DNA of 64,000 bases from Rhizobium gallicum bv. gallicum R602sp (GTDB lineage Bacteria > Pseudomonadota > Alphaproteobacteria > Rhizobiales > Rhizobiaceae), in contig NZ_CP006877.1 in NCBI RefSeq assembly GCF_000816845.1, forward strand, positions 2,857,501-2,921,500, written 5' to 3'. The notes under the pieces were generated by a model. That model saw nothing but the letters and a program-made list of their open reading frames with translations, had not been told where the DNA came from and did not search any database. A program made the translations under genes and the position numbers. Below, one piece after another: positions 1 to 8,123 of this stretch; position 1 is the first letter of the stretch, and each line of letters starts with the position of its first letter.

Positions 1-673
1 CGCGCGCGGAGACGGCCGAATCCATATATGCTTGCGCAAGGGCGTTCGCGACGCGAGCCGCCTTTTGCGGGTCGGTAGATTTGTAGCCGATTTCGAGGAT
101 ATAGGATTGCCCTACCCGGACGACGGAGACCCGCGACAGGAACGACGCCATCGTCCTGCGCATGCGAATCTCCTCGTCCGACGCCTCCTGGCCGGGTGCG
201 GCGGGTGCAGCCGCTTCCCCGATCATCGACTGCAGCCAGTCCTTGACGATCGACCGCCACGACGCATTGTCCTGGATTTCCGGATCCTCGGCGAGATTAA
301 GTTTGTTGATGACCGCTTTCGCGATCGGCTCCGACTGGATGATCTCCACCTGACTGGCGATTTCAGCCGCCTCGATGATGATCGTTCCAGTGAAAGCATC
401 CTGGGATGCGATCCGGCCCTGCTCGGGATCCATGACGAGGCGGGCAGCCGCGAAGAAGAGCGGCGGCTGGGTGGCGACATAAGCACCGCCTGCGGCAGCG
501 CCTATCGCCGTGAAGACGGCAAGTATCAAAGTGTGGCGCCGCAGAAAGCGCCATATGTCGCCGAATGATATATTTTCCGTGTCAGCTGATTGTTTCTTGC
601 CGAACTGATCGCCGGGGACAAGCTTGCCGATGTCGTGAACAACCATATTGTTTTGCCCGATCCTCGAATTCAT
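1..673 (-). CDS. Wzz/ExoP-like polysaccharide chain-length and transport protein (partial)
   Basis: N-terminal 224 residues of an inner-membrane chain-length or co-polymerase protein of exopolysaccharide export; the rest lies beyond position 1. A first transmembrane segment spans about residues 48-67. A long periplasmic region follows, with the 'ARLVMDPEQGR' style found after TM1 in GumC/ExoP-type Wzz proteins. The start at 673 lies 5 bases after the stop of the ExoF-like gene; an in-frame ATG at 646 is an alternative. The tandem arrangement suggests co-transcription and a shared envelope-spanning export complex. Whether a C-terminal BY-kinase domain is present cannot be seen. The family call is firm; the specific polymer is unknown. 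Confidence 0.8.
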   Translation of the reverse strand, partial: MNSRIGQNNMVVHDIGKLVPGDQFGKKQSADTENISFGDIWRFLRRHTLILAVFTAIGAAAGGAYVATQPPLFFAAARLVMDPEQGRIASQDAFTGTIIIEAAEIASQVEIIQSEPIAKAVINKLNLAEDPEIQDNASWRSIVKDWLQSMIGEAAAPAAPGQEASDEEIRMRRTMASFLSRVSVVRVGQSYILEIGYKSTDPQKAARVANALAQAYMDSAVSAR

Positions 674-678
674 GTGAT

Positions 679-2019
679 TTACTGCACCTGCGGAGGAGGA
701 TTGGCGGACGAAAGCATCGAGCCGTCCAGGTTTTTGGAGACATTGTAGCGAACGTCCAGCACATCCCCCGGCTCAAGCTCGGCACTATCCGGAACCGGAG
801 CAGCAGCGCCCGAGTCACCGCCGCGGGTCAGCCAATATTCAAGCGGTTGCACGTCGACGGCCTGGAGGCTTTCGTAGCGTGCGACGGATGCGCCTGCGGC
901 CTGCAGCAGCTGAACCGTCGTTGTGCGCTTCAACCGCACGTCTTCCAACTCCGCTTCTGTTACCTGCAGTTCCTGGCCCACCTCTGTCTTGCGCTGACCC
1001 TTCAGGTTCAGTGCTTCGCGTTCGGTCTCGTTCAGCTTCTGCTTGGCCTGCATGGACGCGACGACCAGATCGAGCTTGTCGCTCTGCATATCGGCGACGA
1101 TGCGTTCGAGGGATGTCTTGCGGGAGGTGGTCAGGATCTTGGTGTCTACGAGTTTTGCGATGTCGACAAGCTCATCCTGGGCGATCTGCACTTGCCTTTC
1201 CTGCGCCACCATCTTCTCGTCAAGCACAGTGATCTCGCTTCGCAAGAGCTTCATGAGATCTGCTGCGGATTCCAGCTGGTGCCGCAAGGCGTCGGCTCTT
1301 GCCGTGAAGAGAGCGCTTTCGCTCTTCAGTATCTGGCCCACGACTGAACCTTCGGGGGCCCCGGTCAGTTCCGGAGGAAAATCCACGGAAGGCTTGTCGT
1401 TCAGCTCGGCAATCAGCCTGGCGCGGCGGGCCATGAGCTGTTTTGCCTGAAGCTCGAGGCGGCTGAACTCCCCGGCGTAACGAATCTGCTCGGCGTCGGC
1501 ATATTCGCCGGAGCGGTCGGCGCGGCGTTCCCGTCCGCCAGCCATGGCAAGCGCTTGTTTGACGGTCAGTCCTGGCCGGAATTCGAACTCGTTCGGCCGC
1601 TCGACCGCACCGGTGACATAGACCATCGGATATTTGGCGATCTCAACCGAGGCGATGGGAGCGGTCGCAAGCCCCGTCAGTTTCTTGATCCTCTCACCGA
1701 TCAGGAGTGCCGTTTCTTCCGTCGTCTTGCCGAGAACGGCAATCTCGCCGACCATCGGCATCGAGATATCGCCGCGCTGAGACACGGCAAATTCGCCGTT
1801 GAGAGCGGTCCATTCCTTGTACTCGCCCGTTGAAGACACCCATTCCACGACCGAGACCTTCATCCTCGTCTGCGATCTGATGCGGTAGCTGTCGTCTGCT
1901 GCATTGACGGCTTGTCCGGTGAAAGCGGTGCCAATGAGCCCTGCCGCCATGATGAAGCGGAGGACACGACGGGCGCCGGGCAATGCGGTTCTTGAATTGC
2001 GTACGGCAGCAATGGGCAT
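679..2019 (-). CDS. ExoF-like polysaccharide export protein
   Basis: 446-aa exported protein of the polysaccharide export (Wza/ExoF) family. A basic N-terminus and hydrophobic stretch end in 'AVNA' near residue 40, a plausible signal-peptidase site. A Poly_export domain covers about 45-125. A SLBB-type segment at about 131-165 contains 'VYVTGAVERPNEF'. A long helical, probably coiled-coil region follows (about 183-370), longer than in classical Wza and resembling ExoF of Sinorhizobium. Its partner downstream is the Wzz/ExoP-like protein. Predicted role: periplasmic or outer-membrane conduit for an exopolysaccharide. The gene number (exoF1, 2 or 3) cannot be assigned from the sequence. Confidence 0.85.
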   Translation of the reverse strand: MPIAAVRNSRTALPGARRVLRFIMAAGLIGTAFTGQAVNAADDSYRIRSQTRMKVSVVEWVSSTGEYKEWTALNGEFAVSQRGDISMPMVGEIAVLGKTTEETALLIGERIKKLTGLATAPIASVEIAKYPMVYVTGAVERPNEFEFRPGLTVKQALAMAGGRERRADRSGEYADAEQIRYAGEFSRLELQAKQLMARRARLIAELNDKPSVDFPPELTGAPEGSVVGQILKSESALFTARADALRHQLESAADLMKLLRSEITVLDEKMVAQERQVQIAQDELVDIAKLVDTKILTTSRKTSLERIVADMQSDKLDLVVASMQAKQKLNETEREALNLKGQRKTEVGQELQVTEAELEDVRLKRTTTVQLLQAAGASVARYESLQAVDVQPLEYWLTRGGDSGAAAPVPDSAELEPGDVLDVRYNVSKNLDGSMLSSANPPPQVQ

Positions 2020-2321
2020 GGCGCGACTTGTTCTCCTCGTGATTCTCCAGCGGGCAAACCGCCGAATTCCGATGATGCGCCTAATGCAATTCGAGTAAAT
2101 CCACCGCGACGCAGCCTGCTTTAGTCCAATCTGAGGAAGACGGAGTAGAAAACCACCGGCCGCTTCCTCCAGTTGCGGTATCTCCGGCCAAGTGTCCGCT
2201 CCACATAGGTCTTTCGGCCGTGGCTCTACACCGTTTTAGGGCCGTTGCAGGCCAATCTAGGCTCTGTGGAATGTCCCCCGCTTCAACGATGATGGTCCGA
2301 CTGGTTGGCGAAGGAGACATC
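2020..2321. other. Divergent intergenic region, exoF-like / glycosyltransferase
   Basis: About 300 bp between two divergent polysaccharide genes, so it should hold both promoters. I see no convincing sigma-70, EcfG or RpoN motif and no strong hairpin. An open frame runs into the glycosyltransferase from 2220, but it lacks a ribosome site and the strong AAGGAG lies just before 2322. Confidence 0.5.
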
Positions 2322-3512
2322 ATGCGTGTCGCGATTGTTCATTACTGGCTGGTTTCGATGCGCGGCGGCGAGAAGGTCGTCGAGGCCCTCTGCGACATGT
2401 TCCCAGACGCCGACATCTTCACCCTCGTTTACGATGAAAGCCGTGTCTCGGAGAAAATAAGGGGGCATGTCGTCAAGACGTCGTTTCTGCAGCGCCTGCC
2501 GGGTGCCGTCAGGCATTATCAGTCGCTGCTTCCACTGATGCCCTTCGCGCTCGAAAGCCTCGATCTCAGCGGATACGACCTGATCATCTCAAGCGAATCC
2601 GGCCCCGCCAAAGGCATTATTGCTCCGCCGCATTCGACACATGTCTGCTACTGCCATTCGCCGATGCGCTATATCTGGGACCACTATCACGTCTATCGTT
2701 CGCATGCCGGCCTCGCTTCCAGAATGATGCTTCCGGTGATCGCCCCGCTTTTGCGGTCCTGGGATGTCAGCACCAGCATGCGCGTCGACCGTTTCGTCGC
2801 GAATTCGCACCATGTGAAAGCGCGCATCGGCAAGTATTACGGACGCTCCGCCACGGTCGTCTATCCGCCGGTAGCAGTCGAGGACTACGCGCCGTCGGAT
2901 ACCATCGAGGACTTTTATCTTTGCGCCGGGCAGCTCGTCTCCTACAAAAGGGTCGATCTCGCCGTGAGGGCCTTTTCCAAGATGGGACGCAACCTCGTCG
3001 TCATCGGCGAAGGCAAAGAGCTTGCCATGCTGAAGTCGATCGCGGGGCCGACCGTGAAATTCCTGGGGCGGGTGCCCTTTCCGGTTCTGAAGGAAAAATT
3101 GGCCCGATGCCGAGCCTTGATCTTCCCCGGAGAGGAGGATTTCGGCCTTGTCCCGGTGGAAGCCATGGCGAGCGGCCGGCCGGTCATCGCTTTCGGCAGT
3201 GGCGGAGCACTTGAAACGGTCGTGCCGGGAGAAACCGGCCTTCTCTTTTATGAGCAGAACGTTGAAGCCATCGTCGACGCAGTGCGGTCGTTCGAAGAAC
3301 ACGCCGAGGATTTCGATCCAGAAACCATTCGCACGCACGCAGCGCGGTTCAGCACCAGGAATTTCAGGTTCGGCATGGACTCGATCATCCAGGAGGAACT
3401 TCGGGCGAGAAAAACGAGCGCGCTTGCTGCGACCTCCCATGCGGAGACCCGCCGGTTTCCTCTGGACAGCGTTTTCCCCGTCCCCCCGCCTGGAACGGAT
3501 ATCGTCCACTGA
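2322..3512 (+). CDS. GT4-family glycosyltransferase
   Basis: 396-aa retaining glycosyltransferase with a GT-B fold, probably adding a sugar from a nucleotide-sugar donor to a lipid-linked exopolysaccharide intermediate at the cytoplasmic face. The N-terminal 'GGEKVVEAL' glycine motif and the C-terminal EX7E motif (E272 to E280 in 'EEDFGLVPVE') are both present, as is a 'GSGGALETV' donor loop near 292-300. The start at 2322 is set by AAGGAG at 2311-2316. The divergent ExoF-like and Wzz-like genes support a role in surface polysaccharide. It is followed by a hairpin with a T-run. The donor and acceptor are unknown. Confidence 0.85.
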   Translation: MRVAIVHYWLVSMRGGEKVVEALCDMFPDADIFTLVYDESRVSEKIRGHVVKTSFLQRLPGAVRHYQSLLPLMPFALESLDLSGYDLIISSESGPAKGIIAPPHSTHVCYCHSPMRYIWDHYHVYRSHAGLASRMMLPVIAPLLRSWDVSTSMRVDRFVANSHHVKARIGKYYGRSATVVYPPVAVEDYAPSDTIEDFYLCAGQLVSYKRVDLAVRAFSKMGRNLVVIGEGKELAMLKSIAGPTVKFLGRVPFPVLKEKLARCRALIFPGEEDFGLVPVEAMASGRPVIAFGSGGALETVVPGETGLLFYEQNVEAIVDAVRSFEEHAEDFDPETIRTHAARFSTRNFRFGMDSIIQEELRARKTSALAATSHAETRRFPLDSVFPVPPPGTDIVH

Positions 3513-3522
3513 CGGAGCGTCC

Positions 3523-3550
3523 GCGCTGGCAGGGCGCGCAGCGCTTTTTT
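3523..3550 (+). terminator. Rho-independent terminator after glycosyltransferase
   Basis: Stem GCGCTG (3523-3528) pairs with CAGCGC (3539-3544) across a 10-nt loop and is followed directly by six T. It lies 10 bases after the glycosyltransferase stop. Confidence 0.6.
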
Positions 3551-3567
3551 CGTGCTTCACGCCGAAA

Positions 3568-4611
3568 TCACACCTTCAGTTCGCGCCGTTCGCGCTCGGT
3601 GATCATGGCAAGATCGATCACCTTCTGCAGGTTGGCGGCGTGGCGGAAGTTGGGGTCTGGCTGCAGGCCGCTCATCACCGCATCGGCAAAGCGTTGGTAG
3701 TTAGTCGAAACTGGAGCGGCCTCGATCTCCCTCCAGGTCGCACTCTCGACATTCTCGCCGAGGCAGCCGCGCAAATCCGAGCCTGAAGGGCGATGGCTGA
3801 CCTCAAGACTTCCCCTCTCGCCGTAGATGCGAAGCTTCAGCTCGTTCAAGTGGCCCGTGGCCCAGCGGCTGGCATGCACCACGCCGAGCGCGCCGTTGGC
3901 GAAATCGAGCGACATCGTGAAGCTGTCGTTCGCATCCAGAAGATATTCGCCGATCTGGCCGCCCGGTACCTTATTGAAGGTCTTCAGCCGGGCAAAGACG
4001 TGATCGATATCGGTCGCTGCACCATAAGCGGCAAAATCGAGGATGTGGATGCCGACGTCGCCGAGCACACCGGTCGACCCGTGGCCGGTCGAAAGACGCC
4101 AGAGCCAAGTCGATTCCGTGCGCCAGTCGCCCCAGGCGCGCGACACGAGCCAGCTCTGCAAATAGGATGCTTCCACATGCTTGATGGTGCCGAGCTCGCC
4201 GGCGAGCACCATCTCGCGGGCGCGCTGCAGCGGCGCGACGTTGCGGTAGGTGAGGTTCACCATGTTGACGACGCCTGCCGTTTCAGCTGCTTCCGTCATC
4301 TCCAGAGCCTTCGGATAGTTTTCCGCCAGCGGCTTCTCGCAGAGCACATGCTTGCCGGCAGCAATCAGCGCCATGGTCGTCGGGTGATGGATGCGGTCCG
4401 GCGTGACGTTTGTCGCGGCGTCGAAATCACCCCAGGCTATGGCATCGTCCAACGTCAGGAAACGTTTTTCGATGCCGAATTCATCGGCGAAGAGCTTCAG
4501 GCGATCGCGATCGGTATCGACCGCGCCGACGACCTCGACACCATCCATATGCGCGAAATGGCGCAACTGGTTCTTCGCCATCACGCCCGTACCAAGAACG
4601 AGTAGTCGCAT
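3568..4611 (-). CDS. Gfo/Idh/MocA family NAD(P)-dependent oxidoreductase
   Basis: 347-aa cytosolic sugar or inositol-type dehydrogenase. The N-terminal Rossmann motif 'GTGVMAKNQ' binds the dinucleotide. 'CEKPLAENYP' (EKP at 92-94) is the family signature with the catalytic-site lysine. The C-terminal half has the usual alpha/beta substrate domain. It is convergent with the glycosyltransferase, so it may make or modify a nucleotide sugar for the polysaccharide, but that is inference from position. The family assignment is secure; the substrate is unknown. Confidence 0.88.
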   Translation of the reverse strand: MRLLVLGTGVMAKNQLRHFAHMDGVEVVGAVDTDRDRLKLFADEFGIEKRFLTLDDAIAWGDFDAATNVTPDRIHHPTTMALIAAGKHVLCEKPLAENYPKALEMTEAAETAGVVNMVNLTYRNVAPLQRAREMVLAGELGTIKHVEASYLQSWLVSRAWGDWRTESTWLWRLSTGHGSTGVLGDVGIHILDFAAYGAATDIDHVFARLKTFNKVPGGQIGEYLLDANDSFTMSLDFANGALGVVHASRWATGHLNELKLRIYGERGSLEVSHRPSGSDLRGCLGENVESATWREIEAAPVSTNYQRFADAVMSGLQPDPNFRHAANLQKVIDLAMITERERRELKV

Positions 4612-4797
4612 GGATACTCCTCAGCAGTGAGCGGCTGGCCGTCCGGTATAGTTTCGTGCCGCGCTCTTCAATCGGCTCCAGTGCCTTCCTACCGGCTCAT
4701 TTGGGGCATCCGCGATGCTCGTCAACGCAGGCGGCACGCAAACCGCTTGGCGCTGCACTTGCAAAGCGCGGCAACTAACGGAGAAAACCGAGAAAAA

Positions 4798-5139
4798 TCA
4801 ATGAGAAATGGATTTCGAAAAGAGGTTGACGACCAGAACGCCGGTAATGATCAACCCGAGCCCGATCACCGCGGGAAGATCGAGGCGCTGCTTAAAATAG
4901 ACAAACCCCACGACCGAAATCAGCACTATTCCCAAAGCGCTCCAGATCGCATAGGCAATGCCGACCGGGATCACCTTCAAAGTGAGCGACAGGACGTAGA
5001 AGGCAGCCGTGTAACAGACGACGAGAAGTACGCTCGGCCAGAAACGCGTGAGCTGCTGCGAGAGCTGCAGGGCGGTCGTGCCGATCACTTCCAGGATGAT
5101 TGCGGCAAAAAGCAGCGCGTAGACGGCAGCCGGGCTCAT
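4798..5139 (-). CDS. Small multidrug resistance (SMR) efflux protein
   Basis: 113-aa inner-membrane protein with four hydrophobic helices. Glu17 in 'AAIILEVIGTTALQLS' corresponds to the essential proton/substrate-coupling glutamate of EmrE. Family role: proton-driven export of cationic drugs or guanidinium-type compounds as a dimer. It is the second gene of a two-gene unit, 21 bp after the TetR regulator stop, so it is probably repressed by that regulator. EmrE-like and Gdx-like subtypes cannot be separated by eye. Confidence 0.88.
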   Translation of the reverse strand: MSPAAVYALLFAAIILEVIGTTALQLSQQLTRFWPSVLLVVCYTAAFYVLSLTLKVIPVGIAYAIWSALGIVLISVVGFVYFKQRLDLPAVIGLGLIITGVLVVNLFSKSISH

Positions 5140-5160
5140 GGTTCTGTCCTTCGAAAATAA

Positions 5161-5724
5161 TTAGCGCGCTGTGAGTTCGGTAAGTCGGGCAACCAGCGCG
5201 CTGCGTTCGGCAGGACTGATCAGGTTGCTTTCCGTCGCGTCGGCAAGCCAGAGACCGTCCGCAGCAAAGCGCACGATCTGAGCGTCGATCGACGAATCGG
5301 TGCCGACGTATTCATCCGCCCGCTCCCGCACCCATTCCCGCCAACGCTGGCGCAGTCGCGGCTCAGCCAGCATTGCAATCGTCACCTGCGTCCAGTGACG
5401 GGAGTCATCCGTCCTTTTGCTGATGTCGGCGCAAACGAAAAGATAGGCGCGCGTGAAGCGCCCTTGCGGTACCGGATCGGCGCGCATCAGTTCATCGAGT
5501 TCCTGATCGAAGCGCTCGAGCAGACTGTCGAACAACGCATCCAGCAGCGCGTTCTTGGTCGGGAAATGGTGCAGCAAACCGCCCTTGCTGATGCCGGATG
5601 CGCCGGAGACGGCATCAAGCGTCACCGACGCCATGCCCTGCTCCGTCGCAAGGCGTGCGGCGACATCCAGCAATTGCCGGCGCACGAGAACAGGCTGTTT
5701 CTTGCGATGATGAGCGGTTGACAT
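5161..5724 (-). CDS. TetR/AcrR family repressor upstream of SMR pump
   Basis: 187-aa regulator. The helix-turn-helix is at about residues 25-60, with 'ASGISKGGLLHHFPTK' as the recognition helix and following segment. The C-terminal ligand and dimerisation half is variable. It is transcribed with the SMR pump and probably represses the unit through the palindrome 14-27 bp upstream of its start. The truncated haemoglobin gene lies divergently, so that promoter could also be affected. The inducer is unknown. Confidence 0.88.
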   Translation of the reverse strand: MSTAHHRKKQPVLVRRQLLDVAARLATEQGMASVTLDAVSGASGISKGGLLHHFPTKNALLDALFDSLLERFDQELDELMRADPVPQGRFTRAYLFVCADISKRTDDSRHWTQVTIAMLAEPRLRQRWREWVRERADEYVGTDSSIDAQIVRFAADGLWLADATESNLISPAERSALVARLTELTAR

Positions 5725-5737
5725 GTTCCATAAAAAT

Positions 5738-5751
5738 ACCGTCTGGACGGT
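5738..5751. promoter_or_regulatory. Palindromic TetR-type operator
   Basis: ACCGTC-TG-GACGGT is a perfect 6-bp inverted repeat with a 2-bp spacer, flanked by A/T runs. It sits just upstream of the TetR start, in the right place for autorepression. The form matches known AcrR/TetR operators; the link to this protein is inferred. Confidence 0.65.
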
Positions 5752-5880
5752 TTTGTCAATCAGAATCTGCAGCCACGCTCTGCCTCAGGCATCCCTGGGC
5801 GAAATGCCGCGGCGCCTCGCAACCGGTTGCGAATAGCGCAGCAGCAGTGCATTAAGAGTGCATTTCAGGGGGATTGGATT

Positions 5881-6282
5881 TTGACGGAAGAGGTTATCAC
5901 GCTTTATCGGGCGATCGGCGGCGACCTCACGGTGCGGGCGCTGACGCAGCGTTTCTACGAACTAATGGACACGCTGCCGGAGGCACGGCGTGTCCGCGCG
6001 GTCCATCCGCCGAGTCTTAAAGGTAGCGAGGAGAAATTCTACGAATATCTGACCGGCTACCTCGGCGGCCCGCCGCTCTATACTGACAAACGCGGCCATC
6101 CACGGCTTCGCAGCCGCCATTTCGTCGCCGCGATCGGCCCGGTCGAGCGTGACGAATGGCTGTTCTGCTTCCGGCGCGCAATGGACGAGACGATCGCCAA
6201 CGAGAAGCTGCGTGAGATCATCTGGCCGCCGATCGAACGGCTGGCGTTTCATATGCAGAACAGGGAGCAAGATCAGCCATGA
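5881..6282 (+). CDS. Group II truncated haemoglobin
   Basis: 133-aa 2-over-2 globin (GlbO/YjbI type). Recognisable residues are Tyr26 at the B10 position in 'RFYELM', the proximal His80 in 'GHPRLRSRH', and Trp93 in 'DEWLFCF', the group II TrpG8. I chose the TTG at 5881 because AGGGGGA at 5867-5873 gives a 7-nt spacing and the length is then normal for the family; an ATG at 5827 would add 18 residues with no homology. Likely role: binding O2 or NO in the cytoplasm for detoxification or redox. Its stop overlaps the next start (ATGA). Confidence 0.88.
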   Translation: MTEEVITLYRAIGGDLTVRALTQRFYELMDTLPEARRVRAVHPPSLKGSEEKFYEYLTGYLGGPPLYTDKRGHPRLRSRHFVAAIGPVERDEWLFCFRRAMDETIANEKLREIIWPPIERLAFHMQNREQDQP

Positions 6283-6649
6283 TCTCGAACACGCGTGCCG
6301 CACCGCTTTTCTTCGTCTTTGCCGGTCTCTTCGGCACGGCAGGCGTGGCACTTGCCGCCCTCGCGGCCCACGGTGGTGGTGAAGCCGCGCTCGCTGCCTC
6401 CGCCTCTGCGATGTGCCTGGCACATGCCCCTGCCCTATTAGGTCTTGCAGTTGGCATTAAGGAGATTCAAACCGCCCGGCTGGCCGGTTTTCTGATCATT
6501 GTTGGCACACTGCTCTTTGCGGCGATCTCGTGATGCTGCGCCTTGCGGGGATCGGGCTCTTTCCCTTTGCCGCACCGACTGGCGGCTGGGCGATGATGCT
6601 CGGCTGGCTGGCGATCGCAGCCGGCGGCTTGATGCACACCAAGCGATAA
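6279..6649 (+). pseudogene. DUF423 (YgdD-like) small membrane protein, frameshifted
   Basis: The first frame (6279-6533) gives 84 aa with hydrophobic segments, ending 'TLLFAAIS'. The family normally continues with a 'GD' and a 'LFPFAAPTGG' segment. That continuation is present in the next frame from 6521 ('GDLVMLRLAG', 'LFPFAAPTGGWAMM') and ends at 6649. One missing G near 6519-6523 explains the break. It is coupled by ATGA to the globin. It may be a real inactivating mutation, a sequencing error, or a tolerated shorter protein. Function of the family is unknown. Confidence 0.8.
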
Positions 6650-6651
6650 GC

Positions 6652-7017
6652 TTAGCGCTGCGGCACCCGGCCGAAGCGCAGCAGGTTGCCGTGCGGATCA
6701 TGGATGTAGAATTCCTCCATGTTCCAGGGCCGCACTTGCATATCCGTCAGACGCCTGACGCCCTTCGCGCGATATTCCGCATGGAGCGCCCCAATGCCCC
6801 CGCCACGCAGGTAGATCGACGTCTTCTCCGGCAGGCTGGCATCGTCGGTGCGCCAGAAATGCAGCTCCATCTCATCGCGCCTGACGATCAGATAGTCAGG
6901 CGTTTGGTGCACGATCTGCGCAAAGCCGAGTTCGTCGCGATAAAAGGCAAGCGTCGCGGCGATATCGAGCGACGGCAGGACCGGCAGAACTTCGGTACGG
7001 TCCGGATCGCCGCTCAT
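6652..7017 (-). CDS. VOC-superfamily (glyoxalase/bleomycin-resistance) protein
   Basis: 121-aa protein with the paired beta-alpha-beta-beta-beta fold of vicinal-oxygen-chelate proteins. 'AATLAFYRDELGF' opens the fold, and 'EEFYIHDPHGNLLRFG' is the typical C-terminal metal or ligand-site strand. It resembles BLMT-type binding proteins more than true glyoxalase I. Its start overlaps the stop of the haem-monooxygenase-like gene (ATGA), and it is last in a four-gene unit behind an iron-responsive box. A role in haem or iron handling is inferred from context only. Confidence 0.8.
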   Translation of the reverse strand: MSGDPDRTEVLPVLPSLDIAATLAFYRDELGFAQIVHQTPDYLIVRRDEMELHFWRTDDASLPEKTSIYLRGGGIGALHAEYRAKGVRRLTDMQVRPWNMEEFYIHDPHGNLLRFGRVPQR

Positions 7018-7328
7018 ATGCCTTCCACGACGTTGAAACCTTCGAATACCGGCGGCCCCTTGTACATGATCTTATGGTCACCCGCATTGCGGTGCGCCGC
7101 GCGGAAGTTCTCGGATTTCGTCCAGTTCTGGAAATCCTCTTCGCTCTGCCAGACCGTGTGCGACGAGAACAGTGTATAGCCCTCCTCCGCATCCGTCTTG
7201 CCGCGCAGCAGACGGAACTCGACGAAGCCGGGCACCTGCGCCAGACTGGAGTCGCGGTTGCGCCAGACATTTTCGAAATCTGCCTCGGCGCCGGTTGCGA
7301 CCTTGAAGCGGTTCATCGCAATATACAT
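7014..7328 (-). CDS. ABM-domain haem-degrading monooxygenase, HmuQ-like
   Basis: 104-aa antibiotic-biosynthesis-monooxygenase fold of the IsdG/HmoA type. 'MNRFKVATGAEADFE', 'VPGFVEFRLLRG' and 'HTVWQSEEDFQNW' are typical strands and helix of small dimeric haem oxygenases. The start at 7328 is preceded by AGGAG with a 6-nt spacing; a longer frame reaching 7421 lacks this and overlaps the upstream gene. Predicted reaction: oxidative opening of haem to release iron in the cytoplasm. The nearby hmu haem importer and TonB, and the iron-type box upstream, support that. HmuQ/HmuD of Bradyrhizobium are the closest concept; orthology is not proven. Confidence 0.78.
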   Translation of the reverse strand: MYIAMNRFKVATGAEADFENVWRNRDSSLAQVPGFVEFRLLRGKTDAEEGYTLFSSHTVWQSEEDFQNWTKSENFRAAHRNAGDHKIMYKGPPVFEGFNVVEGI

Positions 7329-7338
7329 CGGGAGCTCC

Positions 7339-7605
7339 TCACACCTTCGTGCCGTCCACGCGGGCCTGCGGGAAGAAAACGACATTATTGCCGTTTGCCG
7401 CCTCGCGGCCAAGAGCTGCATCGGTCTTTTCTCCCGGCATGCGCGCTTCCCAGACGGGAAACTCCGTCACGTTCGCATAAAGCTGCTGGCGCTCGGCATG
7501 TTTCACCAAGAGATCGTAGAGCTCGGGCACGAGGCCGTCGCCATTTTGCGCGGCGAGCTTATGCAGGCCGATCATCATGAACCCGTCAGGGCGCTGGTCT
7601 TTCAT
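7339..7605 (-). CDS. Uncharacterised 88-aa protein in haem operon
   Basis: Short soluble protein beginning 'MKDQRPDGFMMIGLHKL', with a central 'LYANVTEFPVWEARMPGE'. I do not recognise the family. Its start overlaps the DUF2325 stop by ATGA, and it ends 10 bp before the haem monooxygenase, so it is translated in the same operon. No signal peptide, transmembrane segment or clear metal motif is visible. A role with the haem monooxygenase is plausible from position alone. Confidence 0.65.
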   Translation of the reverse strand: MKDQRPDGFMMIGLHKLAAQNGDGLVPELYDLLVKHAERQQLYANVTEFPVWEARMPGEKTDAALGREAANGNNVVFFPQARVDGTKV

Positions 7606-8015
7606 CGGGAATTGTCTCGTTCGTTCATGGTCTGCAGCGCACGCTCGAGGCTCGATTTGCTGCCATTGCGCAGCGGAATGAACGCCTTGCCGAACTTCTT
7701 GCAGCCCGTCTTCACCCGCAGGCAGGCATCGTGGCTGATACAGTCGATCGGGCAGAACACGCAGTCGACGGAGGGAAGAACCGTATCGATCCGCGAGACC
7801 GCCTCGCGCAGCCCGCCGTCATGATGGATCAGTTCGGCACCGAAGCTGCTCGCGATCTGGCGAAGATGCGCCACCTGGCAATCGCGGCCGCCGACATAGA
7901 GGAAACTGCGGCCATCCAGTTTCGATCCGCCGGAAGATTGCTGCGCCGTCTGCGCTGCCACATCCGCGCTGACGCGGATTTCCCGGTTAGATCCCTTCTT
8001 CGCCTTCCGAGCCAT
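7602..8015 (-). CDS. DUF2325 domain protein
   Basis: 137-aa protein with a lysine-rich start and a DUF2325 domain at about residues 35-130. Diagnostic pieces are 'LYVGGRDCQVAHLRQIA', 'HHDGGLREAVSRID', and a cysteine set in 'VFCPIDCISHDACLRVK'. The cysteines (CPIDC, DAC and TGC nearby) could bind metal or haem, but this is inference. It is first of four same-strand genes (DUF2325, 88-aa unknown, HmuQ-like, VOC). The TGA-N9-TCA box about 90 bp upstream suggests control by RirA and iron. Confidence 0.78.
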   Translation of the reverse strand: MARKAKKGSNREIRVSADVAAQTAQQSSGGSKLDGRSFLYVGGRDCQVAHLRQIASSFGAELIHHDGGLREAVSRIDTVLPSVDCVFCPIDCISHDACLRVKTGCKKFGKAFIPLRNGSKSSLERALQTMNERDNSR

Positions 8016-8105
8016 TTATCACCCGTTCGCTCGTTGATCGTCACACGATTCTAACATGTGCGAACGGACCTTATTAAACTTGATTTTTAGAGTAAAGTAT
8101 AAAGT

Positions 8106-8120
8106 TGACTTTTCTTGTCA
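8106..8120. promoter_or_regulatory. IRO-type (RirA) box upstream of DUF2325/HmuQ-like operon
   Basis: TGA-N9-TCA (TGACTTTTCTTGTCA) is an exact match to the iron-responsive operator core known for RirA in Rhizobium. It is 91 bp upstream of the DUF2325 start, in a low-GC stretch. A weaker relative (TGA-N9-TAA) is at 8081-8095. Binding is inferred. Confidence 0.6.
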
Positions 8121-8123
8121 TAT

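Noticed and set aside
6279..6649. Programmed -1 frameshift in DUF423
   Set aside because: No slippery heptamer or downstream structure is evident at the shift; a plain one-base deletion or sequencing error is simpler.
8081..8095. Second IRO-like box TGA-N9-TAA
   Set aside because: One half-site is wrong (TAA for TCA); kept only as a remark on the exact box at 8106-8120.
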